Below are positions 50,448-59,400 of a DNA stretch of 64,000 bases, piece after piece. Each line of letters starts with the position of its first letter. Position 1 is the first letter of the stretch. The translations under genes and the position numbers were made by a program. The notes below the pieces were generated by a model. It saw only the letters and a program-made list of their open reading frames with translations, made no database searches and was not told the origin of the DNA. Origin of the DNA: an uncultured Candidatus Melainabacteria bacterium (GTDB lineage: Bacteria > Cyanobacteriota > Vampirovibrionia > Gastranaerophilales > Gastranaerophilaceae); NCBI GenBank assembly GCA_947525005.1, contig CANNUY010000005.1, positions 33,879-97,878 on the forward strand. The letters are read 5' to 3'.

Positions 50448-51647
50448 TTAACATGTATAATTTTCAATCTGAGCAAGAGTTTTTGGACAATATTTAGTTA
50501 ATGATAAAGCACGTTGTTGAACATTTTGGTCAAAGTCTAATATGTCAGTAGAATTAAGCATTACATAACCTTCTGCGAAGGTTTCATCTCTCAATCTGCT
50601 TTCTGCTGATTCCATATCTGGTGCTTGATTTCTTTTTACAAGATTGTCAGCGTTTGTAAACTTGTTTTCAAAGTATGTATCTGCACTTGTTTTGTTTTGT
50701 CTAAAGTTTTTGATTTCGTATTCACGAATGTTTTTAAGGTGGTTTTTGCTTGATAACAATTCGTCATCAGAGATTCTGTGGTTTACTGCATGACCTAATT
50801 CGTGCAAAATTACGTGTGGACCAACTTCTTTTGAATATATTAGAGCACGTTTGTTGTAAAAACTTTCTAAACAACCATCAGGTGTGTCTAAAAATGCAAG
50901 TTCATCAACACTATCAGCTAGTCTTGATAAGTCGTCACCACCAAGAGATTTTATTTTTGAATAAAGGGTTTCACGTTCTTTATCAGAAATTTTTTCAGGA
51001 CGGTTTTCAAATGATTCATCTTCGTTTTCGCCATTTTTGGTTACAGACATTTTTTCAACTTTATCATCAGTCATTTTTAGTAAGTCAATAGTTTTTACTT
51101 CTCCATTGTGTTCAACAGAGATTATATTTCCACTAAGTCCTGATATGTTGTAGGTTTCACCATTTACTATTGTTTTTGCACAATCATCGTTTAGTTTTTC
51201 ATAAGATTTTTCTTTGTTTACAAGAATTTTTCCTGATTTATCTTTAATAACTAGATTTGTCTTTTTAATGTTATTATCATTTGTTGTCACTTTTTCAACA
51301 GTTGTTCCATCAGGAGAGGTTGTTTTAAGATTTTGGGTTATAGCACTTCCTGATTGAGTGTAATTTATTGAAAGTATTTCTCGTCCTAGTGCATCTGTTT
51401 CTACTCTGTTTTTTAAGTTTCCAATACCAGATGGGGTAGAAATTGTGTTTGTTGTTTTAGTAAACGGAATATTATTGATACCTGCCTGATTAAGATATTG
51501 TTCTATAAGATTTTTTGAGGTGGTTTGGGATTGAATAGATGGTCTTTTAAATGTAGAAATTGAGTCGATAGGGTTTGTTGCCTTAAATGATGTATAAGGC
51601 TTTTGATAAGAATTATAAACATTATTTAACCCAAAGGAACTAACCAT
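50448..51647 (-). CDS. HELGH zinc metalloprotease-like protein with N-terminal TSFKA motif
   Basis: 399 residues. The C-terminal domain (about 220-395) has the zinc motif HELGH (about 281-285) in 'GPHVILHELGHAVNHR' and a likely third ligand in 'FAEGYVML', a layout like anthrax lethal-factor-type or Mlc-titration-type metalloproteases. The N-terminal half is Asn/Ser/Thr-rich beta repeats ('..LKTTSPDGTTVEKVTT..', 'INGEVKTIDLL'-like), with TSFKA at 19-23. There is no signal peptide. Activity on proteins is inferred; the target is unknown. No clear ribosome site. The gene stands alone. Confidence 0.75.
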   Translation of the reverse strand: MVSSFGLNNVYNSYQKPYTSFKATNPIDSISTFKRPSIQSQTTSKNLIEQYLNQAGINNIPFTKTTNTISTPSGIGNLKNRVETDALGREILSINYTQSGSAITQNLKTTSPDGTTVEKVTTNDNNIKKTNLVIKDKSGKILVNKEKSYEKLNDDCAKTIVNGETYNISGLSGNIISVEHNGEVKTIDLLKMTDDKVEKMSVTKNGENEDESFENRPEKISDKERETLYSKIKSLGGDDLSRLADSVDELAFLDTPDGCLESFYNKRALIYSKEVGPHVILHELGHAVNHRISDDELLSSKNHLKNIREYEIKNFRQNKTSADTYFENKFTNADNLVKRNQAPDMESAESRLRDETFAEGYVMLNSTDILDFDQNVQQRALSLTKYCPKTLAQIENYTC

Positions 51648-51921
51648 ATTGATATAAAGTATATTTTTTAGAAAAATTTGCTAAAATGTTACAATTATTA
51701 AGTTTCTATGTATAAAATTTTTAAATTATTAAGTGATGATATGAAACTTGCCAAAATGTAAAAAAAATAATATTATTATATATATTTATAAAAATTACAT
51801 AATTGGCATGAAATTTTTGTAAAGTTTTTTTAATGTACTAGCAAAAAAATTTTTTTTCATACGTTATATAAACACACATTGAAGAAAAGTATAAGAGAAT
51901 TTAATAGAAAGTAAGGTTATT

Positions 51922-52254
51922 ATGAACGAAATTAACAAACCAGACGTAAAATTTAATCCAGTAGTAGCGCCAAAACCAATGGCAAAACCTGAAACTGAAC
52001 AAGCAAAACCTGCTCCTGCTGTAGATGCAAAACCTCAAGATTATAAAGAAGCAGCAGCAGCTCCAGGTGCAGAAGCTGTTGGTCGTGCTCAAGTGATGAT
52101 AAATAAAGCTGATAATATTCATTCTGATATTCAAAAGATTATCGACAATCCATCAATCGTTAATAAATCAGATACAATGTTTAATGCTGCAGAAAAAGCT
52201 GGTGTTCCTTATCCAGTAGCTGCGACTTTTGCAACAACTGAAGTTGCTAAATAA
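51922..52254 (+). CDS. Small Ala/Pro/Lys-rich unknown protein
   Basis: 110 residues. The N-terminal half (1-50) is Pro/Ala/Lys-rich and probably disordered; 'DVKFNPVVAPKP' follows the start. The rest is helical ('AVGRAQVMINKADNIHSDIQKII', 'SDTMFNAAEKAGVPYPVA'). There is no signal or motif. TAAGG precedes ATG. It is a separate unit with a strong terminator and is preceded by 270 AT-rich bases without other genes. Family not recognised. Confidence 0.6.
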   Translation: MNEINKPDVKFNPVVAPKPMAKPETEQAKPAPAVDAKPQDYKEAAAAPGAEAVGRAQVMINKADNIHSDIQKIIDNPSIVNKSDTMFNAAEKAGVPYPVAATFATTEVAK

Positions 52255-52276
52255 GTTTTATAAGGTTTATTTATTA

Positions 52277-52316
52277 GAGGCGAAAATTTTCTTTGAAAAT
52301 TTTCGCCTCTTTTTTT
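52277..52316 (+). terminator. Rho-independent terminator
   Basis: GAGGCGAAAATTTTC (52277-52291), TTT loop, GAAAATTTTCGCCTC (52295-52309), then seven T. Nearly the same stem and loop as the terminator at 31003. Confidence 0.92.
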
Positions 52317-52413
52317 AGTTATTTATTATCTTTTCATTAATTATTTTGTGCTAAAATGTCTGTAAATTGATGAGGGTAATAAATTGATAACTTTATAAGT
52401 GGAGAGGTATATT

Positions 52414-53457
52414 ATGGTTAAGGTTTTTACAATCGGCAGTGCAACAATGGACGTATTTGTTGAGAGTGATGAGGCAAATATTGTTTCTGTAAACAGTTTG
52501 AACAGAAAATGTGAATATATGAGTTATCCTTATGGCTCAAAAATAGACATGACCAATTTCTCTACTAATTTAGGTGGTGGAGGAGTAAATACAGCTTCAA
52601 ACTTTGCGAAACTAGGCTTTGATACATCTGCTATTTTCAAGATTGGTGATGACATTTATTCAGCAGGAATTATTGATCATTTAAAAAAAGCTAATGTAAA
52701 GCTTGATAGCATTATTGAAGACAAATCATTATCTACAGGATTTTCTGTGATTTTGGTTAGTTTTCAAGGTGATAGAACTGTATTGACAAACAGAGGAGCA
52801 AATGCTTGTATAGAGTTAAAGGATATTGATTTTGAAGCTCTAAAAACAGCAGATTGGTTATATGTTGCGCCTTTAAATGGTCAATCAAACGAGGTATTAG
52901 AACCTTTAGTAAAGTTTGCACATGAAAATAATATAGTAGTTGCTTTTAATGCAGGAACAACAAGTTTAAAACAAGGATTTGAAAAGATTAAACCTATATT
53001 GAAAACTTCAAATATTGTTGTGATGAATTTGGAAGAAGCTTCTATGTGTACAGGAGTTGAAGTAAGACCTGATACAAAGACAGAGCATTTTTCTCATGAG
53101 ATTATTCACCCAGACGTAGTTACTATGCTTAAAAAATTGAGAGTATATGATTATCAAGTTATAGTAATAACAGATGGAAAACGTGGCGCTTATGCTTATG
53201 ATGGAAAAAAAATTTATATTTGTCCTGTTTTCCCATCAAATGTTGTTTCAACGCTTGGTGCAGGTGATGCGTTTGCATCAACATTTTTTGCATCATTACA
53301 ACGTACAAACAATGATATTGGTAGAGCATTGATGTATGGCTCTGTGCAATCTGCTTCTGTTGTATCAAAATTTAGTGCAACAGAGGGCTTGATTACATTT
53401 GATGAAATTGAGGCTCGTTTGGAAAAATATCCAAATTATACATATAGAGAAGTTTAG
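52414..53457 (+). CDS. PfkB/ribokinase family sugar kinase
   Basis: 347 residues from ATG 52414, chosen for GGAGAGG 6 bases before it. PfkB signatures are 'NLGGGGVNTASNFAKLGF' near the N-terminus and 'VSTLGAGDAFASTFF' near the C-terminus, with the catalytic Asp in GAGDAF. 'TDGKRGAYAYDGKKIY' is typical of the ATP region. The family phosphorylates sugars or nucleosides; the substrate cannot be told, and a ribokinase or fructokinase-like role is only a guess. Followed after 11 bases by a PD-(D/E)XK gene. Confidence 0.88.
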   Translation: MVKVFTIGSATMDVFVESDEANIVSVNSLNRKCEYMSYPYGSKIDMTNFSTNLGGGGVNTASNFAKLGFDTSAIFKIGDDIYSAGIIDHLKKANVKLDSIIEDKSLSTGFSVILVSFQGDRTVLTNRGANACIELKDIDFEALKTADWLYVAPLNGQSNEVLEPLVKFAHENNIVVAFNAGTTSLKQGFEKIKPILKTSNIVVMNLEEASMCTGVEVRPDTKTEHFSHEIIHPDVVTMLKKLRVYDYQVIVITDGKRGAYAYDGKKIYICPVFPSNVVSTLGAGDAFASTFFASLQRTNNDIGRALMYGSVQSASVVSKFSATEGLITFDEIEARLEKYPNYTYREV

Positions 53458-53468
53458 CAAGGTTTATT

Positions 53469-54134
53469 ATGGCTGAAGTTTCTGTTATATCACCTGTAAT
53501 GTTTAATTTATACAAGGATTGTGACTTAAAGTTTTATTATAAGTATGTAGAGCAAGTTTCAACTCCAATTTTAGATGAAAATTTTGTTGAAGGTAAGAAT
53601 ATACACACATTAGTAGCATATTATTTGAGAAACTTTCAGGTTGAAAAATATTTGAAGAAACTTTCAGATAGAGAGTTGATGTATTGGAACAATTTAAAAT
53701 CATCAAAATTTTTAAATTTTGAGATTGTAGCAATAGAACATTCTCTTACAATGAAAATAGATGATTATTGGATAGGTGGTAGAATTGATGCTATCGTAAA
53801 AGATAATAACGATTATTATATTTTAGATTATAAAACAGGTGGCGTTAATTCTGATAAAACGTATGATTTTCAGACAATGGTTTATTTATTGTTATGTGAT
53901 GAAATGTTTAAAGAATACAAAAATAATGGTTCTTTGACATTTGTTTATTTGGATTTAAAAAATAATAAAGAGGTTCAAATCAAGTTTGATGAAAAATTAA
54001 AAGAAGAATATTTAGATAGAATAAAAACGGCGTGTGCAGGCATGGAAAAAGTTTCTTTAGATGGAGTGAAACATTCTGTTTGTACTGATAAAAACTGTCC
54101 TTATTCAAAACTATGTATGGTTTCAAAGTATTAA
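53469..54134 (+). CDS. PD-(D/E)XK nuclease family protein with putative Fe-S cysteines
   Basis: 221 residues of the RecB/Cas4-like nuclease superfamily. The core is H46 ('NIHTLVAYY'), E90, D107 in 'GGRIDAIV', D120-x-K122 in 'YYILDYKTGG' and Q135 in the following helix. An N-terminal C18 ('YKDCDLKF') and three C-terminal cysteines (C205, C210, C216 in 'CTDKNCPYSKLC') match the four-cysteine Fe-S staple of AddB and Cas4. No cas, add or rec genes adjoin; the neighbour is a PfkB kinase. Role presumably in DNA end processing or repair. Confidence 0.85.
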   Translation: MAEVSVISPVMFNLYKDCDLKFYYKYVEQVSTPILDENFVEGKNIHTLVAYYLRNFQVEKYLKKLSDRELMYWNNLKSSKFLNFEIVAIEHSLTMKIDDYWIGGRIDAIVKDNNDYYILDYKTGGVNSDKTYDFQTMVYLLLCDEMFKEYKNNGSLTFVYLDLKNNKEVQIKFDEKLKEEYLDRIKTACAGMEKVSLDGVKHSVCTDKNCPYSKLCMVSKY

Positions 54135-54204
54135 ATTACTAATTTGTTTGGTTTTCAATAATTTCGACATCATAGTTTTAATTTATTTTGAATAATTATA
54201 ACTA

Positions 54205-54753
54205 TCAAAGTATGCTTTTAATAATGAAAAAAGAGATTATAACCATACTAAGAACAAAACAAATGAAAAAAAGACAGTGTGAATAATTATCTTTTCTTTG
54301 TGGTTTTTTGTTAATTCTTTTCATTATTTCTTTAGAGAAGTCGTTTTTTAGTCTGTTTTTTTGATTATTAAATGAATCTGTAAGAAGTTTTCTAACGCTA
54401 TAAAGTTGTTCTATTTTTTTTCTAAGCTTAGGTTTTGTTACTATATTTCTTCTTATCTGTATATTTATATTGTCATTAAGTTCATTATCAATGTAAGCAG
54501 AGAGGTTTGAAGAATCATCATTTTCTTTATTATCTTCAGGTAAAATTGTTAAATTTTCCTCTTGAGGTTCAAATATAAGCTGATTGTAGGCATCTTTCAA
54601 GTCATTAACAATAGAATTAAGCATATTGAATTTTATATGACAGTTAGGACAGTTGTGGAGATGCTCAACGAAAGCAGTTTTTAGTGTGTCACTTAGTTCA
54701 TCATTTAAATAAAACGGTAGGAGTTCTTCAAATTGTTTACAAGTTAATTTCAT
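54205..54753 (-). CDS. Anti-sigma factor-like protein (zinc-finger HC2) with C-terminal membrane helix
   Basis: 182 residues. The N-terminus has a zf-HC2 motif (C5, H31-x3-C35-x2-C38 in 'EHLHNCPNCH'), the mark of zinc-binding anti-sigma domains. A long polar linker includes a second acidic helix. A transmembrane segment (about 158-180) anchors it with the N-terminal part in the cytosol. It follows the ECF sigma gene by 17 bases, the standard sigma/anti-sigma order, so it probably holds that sigma at the membrane until an envelope signal releases it. Confidence 0.85.
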   Translation of the reverse strand: MKLTCKQFEELLPFYLNDELSDTLKTAFVEHLHNCPNCHIKFNMLNSIVNDLKDAYNQLIFEPQEENLTILPEDNKENDDSSNLSAYIDNELNDNINIQIRRNIVTKPKLRKKIEQLYSVRKLLTDSFNNQKNRLKNDFSKEIMKRINKKPQRKDNYSHCLFFICFVLSMVIISFFIIKSIL

Positions 54754-54770
54754 TTAATCAGACAACCTTT

Positions 54771-55343
54771 CTAAATATAGTCGTGGAGTGCTTCTTGAAG
54801 TTGGAGTCTAGCTCTTGATATTCTTGATTTTACAGTGTTGATGTTTGTTTTTGTGAGGTTTGCTATATCTTCATAGCTTAGTCCTTCAAATTCTCTAAGA
54901 ACGATTGCGATACGAGAGTCGATAGGTAAGGTGAGTATTGAGTTTTTTATAATACATCCGAGTTCAGAAGCAAGACATTTATCTAGTGGGAGCATGCTAT
55001 CATCTTTAATTTCTTCGGTTTGGTTTTCATCGTTAATGTCAACATTTTCTATTTGTTTAGATGTTTTGCGAAGCTCGTCATAGAAAAGATTAACAGCAAT
55101 CCTGTTTGCCCAAGTTTTGAATTTTGATACATCTTTTAGTTTATGTAAGTTTTTTGCTATTTTTACTAATGCTTCTTGAGTCAGGTCAGCAACAATTTCT
55201 CGTTTTTTACAAAGGTGCATAAATATTCCGAAGATTTCTTTTTGAATTCTTCGTACAAGTTCTTCAGTGGCTTTTAGGTCATTTTCTTGAGCCATTTTTA
55301 TTAATAGATATTGAGGTATTTTTTTATAGTTTTGTTTTGACAT
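54771..55343 (-). CDS. ECF-type RNA polymerase sigma factor
   Basis: 190 residues with only regions 2 and 4: 'DLTQEALVKIAKNLHKLKDVSKFKTWANRIAVNLFYDELR' (region 2, core and -10 binding) and 'LPIDSRIAIVLREFEGLSYEDIANLTKTNINTVKSRISRARLQLQEAL' (region 4 HTH). This is the ECF (SigW/RpoE-like) plan. It is the first gene of a pair with the membrane zf-HC2 anti-sigma. A structured 480-base stretch lies upstream, and a giant Pmp-like surface protein is divergent from it about 1.1 kb away, making that protein a candidate target. Confidence 0.92.
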   Translation of the reverse strand: MSKQNYKKIPQYLLIKMAQENDLKATEELVRRIQKEIFGIFMHLCKKREIVADLTQEALVKIAKNLHKLKDVSKFKTWANRIAVNLFYDELRKTSKQIENVDINDENQTEEIKDDSMLPLDKCLASELGCIIKNSILTLPIDSRIAIVLREFEGLSYEDIANLTKTNINTVKSRISRARLQLQEALHDYI

Positions 55344-55500
55344 CTACCTGTACTCCACTACTTTAATTTATCGGTATTTGATATCAAAATAAATAGTCGG
55401 AGTAATATAACAGATAGATATTCTTATGGGGTGAAAGTTGAAAATTAAAAGTTGAAAGCTGTATCGGAAGTTACTAAGTTGTCAGGTGATAAATAATTTT

Positions 55501-55766
55501 GTGGTGTTCAATAAAACTGTTGAACACCACCACAGTAGTTGGCAAGCAAAGAATCCCTGTGTGCATTAAGCAATAAAAAGAGGTGTTTGTTGTAGCAGGA
55601 TAGCACAACACAAACACCCTCTATCTACAAATAATGTAGTATTAGAGTATGCAAAATGGGTTTACGAGAATACATATATACTTTTTACGAATGTTTTGAA
55701 CAGAACAAACCTGTTAAACATTTGTCACTAATAACTTCTATAAACTTATACTCTCAAAAGTTTATA
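55501..55766. other. Non-coding stretch with four stem-loops upstream of the ECF sigma gene
   Basis: Stem-loops: GTGGTGTTCAA/TTGAACACCAC (55501-55530); AGAGGTGTTTG/CAAACACCCTCT (55579-55622, one bulge); AATGTTTtgAACAG/CTGTTaAACATT (55690-55722); TATAAACTT/AAGTTTATA (55739-55766). None has a clear T-tract on the plus strand; the first could terminate either way. No ORF fits. It could be an untranslated leader of the sigma gene, a small RNA, or a trailer of the small gene at 55828. Confidence 0.45.
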
Positions 55767-55827
55767 ACGAAATTCGCACACACATATATATTACAAAATT
55801 TATGTTTTTTATGATATTGGAATTAGA

Positions 55828-55977
55828 TTAAACTAGACCAAGAACTTTTCTGTACCAAGAGAAAGTTTCAAGTTCAGTACCGTTGAAAGTAGTTTTGATA
55901 CATTGTTTCTTTAGGTAGTTTTCAAACTCGTCATTGAAGCATGCCTTTTGTTCTTTGATTTCTAATGCTGTTTTCAT
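55828..55977 (-). CDS. 49-residue small protein with strong ribosome site
   Basis: Unrecognised small gene in an otherwise empty 1.1-kb region. ATG 55977 is preceded by AGGGGGA at 6 bases, one of the strongest ribosome sites in the window, and the frame stops at TAA 55828. The 49-residue product has a charged helical start (MKTALEIKEQKACFND), two cysteines, and an aromatic 'FSWYRKVLGLV' end. It is soluble, without signal or membrane segment. Codon use is like the neighbours. It points toward the ECF sigma gene. Function unknown; a regulator or small peptide is possible. Confidence 0.6.
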   Translation of the reverse strand: MKTALEIKEQKACFNDEFENYLKKQCIKTTFNGTELETFSWYRKVLGLV

Positions 55978-56445
55978 AAAAATCCCCCTTTTTTTATTAA
56001 AGAGTCACACCTATATAATGTTATAAATACACATAACCTCAATAAATCTATTAACTTCATTGTAGTTATTTTTTCTAACATTGTCAAATTTTTGTAATAT
56101 TTTTTTACAAATCTGGAATGCCTTGTTGTATCTGTTTTTTAGAAAGGTCTATTTTTGAAAATTTTAGTTTAGTCATGTAAATAACTTGCAAATTTATATT
56201 TTCGTGAAACAAAGCATGTAGATTGTGTTCTTTTGAACTATTAAAAAATTTTGTAACTTAATAAATGTTTGATACAAAAATTTACATACTTAAACCCTGA
56301 AAACCATTGAGTTTGGCATATATTCAACCTTGTTTTAATCTATTCCACTTGTTACGTGTTTTGTTATAAGTTATAATTTAAGTAAGGGATATCCTGATAT
56401 ATAGAGAATGAGTTAAATTATCACGAAGTGAATTAAAAAATATTA
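55978..56445. other. AT-rich spacer before the giant gene
   Basis: No gene or repeat was found in these 468 bases. The A/T-rich tract directly after 55977 (read plus) is the ribosome site of the small gene on the other strand. The end holds the promoter at 56349-56377 of the giant gene. Confidence 0.5.
56349..56377 (+). promoter_or_regulatory. Promoter of the Pmp-like giant gene
   Basis: TTGTTA (56349-56354), 17-base spacer, TATAAT (56372-56377). Transcription would begin near 56384, giving a leader of about 60 bases. No strong ribosome site precedes ATG 56446 or 56464. Confidence 0.6.
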
Positions 56446-59400
56446 ATGATTAAGAATAAAAGTATGCGCAAATTAATAAGTAGTATTATTGGTTTTAAGA
56501 AATTTTTAAAATCGATAATATTGGTCTGTTTATTATTTATGGGTTCTTTTGTATTGGCTGATGATGTTTCAGAACAAACTGTTGTACCAGTTTTGTCTTC
56601 AGTTTTCCAATCAACAGGAAATTCAATTTATATAATAACATTATCGGATAGTAATAGTTATGATTTCTACACTTCGACATATAATCTACAAAATGGTGGC
56701 TTAGTACAGACTTTTTATAATGTCGATTTGAATACAGATGGATTAAAAAAATCAGGAAATATTACTTATAGTATTCTTTCTCAAAAAGAAGAAAAAACTA
56801 TTCCTTTACAATGGTTTAATCGTCTTTTATTTTTAGGATATCAAATTAGTGATACAGTTTCACCTGTTGAAAATATTATTGAAGTTAGTGCTGATGATAC
56901 TGTAATAAGTCAATCTTTTACAGGTGCATTATCTGGAGTAATAAATAATACTAAAGCCAATCTGTCTATCGATTCAGAATTTGTAAATAATTACTCTGAA
57001 ACAGGTGCTTCATCTATTAATAATAATGATACAGGTGTAATAACATCAATTACATCAACTTTTCTCGGGAACTATTCACTTGTTAATGGTGGAGTTTTAG
57101 CAAATAGTGGAAATGTTACTTATATAAATTCAATGTTTTTAGGTAATTATACAAACCAAAACGGTGTGATTTATAATACTGGCACGATTGATAGAATTAA
57201 CTCTGATTTTATTGGTAACTATGCGCAATTAAATGGTGGAGCTATTTATAATAATGGTACAATTTCTGAAATTAACTCAAATTTCATATCAAACAGTTCT
57301 AGTAATGGTGGTGCAATTTATAATGCTAAAAATGGTGTAATCACCAATATCACATCAACTTTTGTGAATAACTTTTCAAAAGGTGATGGTGGTGCGATTT
57401 ACAACTTAGGTACAATAGGAACTATTAGAAATTCTTCTTTTCTTGCTAATTATTCTTCTGTTATTGGAAAAAGAGGTGGTGCAATCTATTCTGAATCAGA
57501 TTTAAACTTTTTGGCTGACGGTTCAACAATAGAATTTACTGGAAACTATGTTTTAACAGAGAATGGAAAACTTGATGAGGCTATTTATATAAATGATGCT
57601 AATAGCGTAGATGATATCACTTTGACTTTTTCAATAAAAGATGGTGGGACTGTAGTATTAAATGATAGTATAAGTGGTGCAGATTTAATAAATGTTGGAA
57701 TAAAAGGCGTTAGTGCATCAAACGATACGTTTAAATTATTTAATCAAATAAATAATTCAGCTGTTAGTTTTCAGAATGTAAAACTTGATGTTTTAAACGG
57801 AATAGTTACGGACTATAATTTTGTGACTTCATCATTTAAAGATGAGGTGCTTTTTGATTTTGATTTGTCGATTAATGATTCAGGAAAATTAGTGTCTGAT
57901 ACAATTACTACAAATGATTCTTCAAAAGGAGTTTTGACACTTAATAAAATAAATCTTGTTGGAGTCGATTTAAAAACCATTTTAGAAAAAGAACTTACTG
58001 TAAAAATTATAATTAGTGATTCTAATCGTATATCATTAGCTTTGAGTACAGCTTTAGAAAATGAAATATCAAAAATTGTTGGAGATTTGAATTTGCCATC
58101 AGAAGCTGTAAGCATGATGTCAGGTAATATTAGTGCAGATGCAAATTGGACTGATAATTGGGGAACAATTACTAATACTTATGGTGAAAAATATAAATAT
58201 TTAGGTATAGCTGAAGATAACAAATCATTTGGGTTTATCTATAAATATAATGTTAATACGGAAGATTTAACAGATGTATTAGTAATATTAAACAAGGCTA
58301 TTTTAAAAGATGAATTAGGGAATGTATTATCAAAATCATTTAAGACAGATTCTTCAATGAGATATACACTAACTCATAATTTGGGTGAAACACAAGGAGA
58401 GCTTACATTAAAAGGTTATTCATACAATCATTCAGAGATTGATTTAGATGGATTTAATGGGTTTGAATTGATTTCTAGTTCTGTTTTGAATTTAAAAAAT
58501 TTAAAACTATTAGACGGTACTAATTTGATGGGTAATTCTTCAAATTTAATTGTTGCAAAAAGCCATCAAGCTGTTTTAAATTTAGTAGATGCTTATTTAG
58601 ATGGTAATATAGTTGGTTCAGGATTAAATGATTCTAGGTTTTCAATAAATATTAGTGGTGAAGATGTTACCACTATAACTGGAATTATTAAAAATGCAAA
58701 TGTAAATTTAACAGGTGGTAGATTTAGGTTTGGAAAAGATACGTTTGCAGATTCTTCTGTTACATTAAAGACCGATGAAGGTGTAATTGATTTAGCTGAT
58801 AACAGTATAAATCAATATAATATTTCAGAATTAATTTCATCAAAATCTGTTGATTATATGATGGATATGAAATTAGAAAATTCAATTGGAGAAACTTTAT
58901 TAACTTCAGATAGTTTAAAGGTTGGTAAATATTCATTAGGTGGAGCTGTAAAAATTCAGAATATCAATTTTATAGATGAATTAGCATCTTTGAATTTGAA
59001 TACAGCAATAAAAAATGTTATTCCTAGTATTGGATTGTCTTCAACCTCGACAAACGGATTGAAATTAGCTACTGATGTTGTAAGTGATGAATTTTTATCA
59101 GTTATAGAATCAAAATATTCAGAGTCTGTAGATTTATTTAATAAATCTACTACTGTATTATATTCTGATTATGTTGGAGCAGAGGGAAGTCAAAATATAT
59201 TATTAGAATTGGTTGATAATTCTAATAATTCAGAAATATTTGTTTCAGAAATTTATCATAGAATTGATAGTTTTGATAAGTTTTTAATTGATGGAAACTA
59301 TGTCGTAAATTCTAATGATGAAATGTATGACAATGTGTTTGTTACGGCATTTTATAGAGATGTATTAGTTAATAATTCAGGCAAGGGCTTGGATTATATT

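Noticed and set aside
51648..51921. Gene or RNA in the 274-base AT-rich gap
   Set aside because: No frame with a start and ribosome site and no hairpin of note; probably promoter and leader sequence only.
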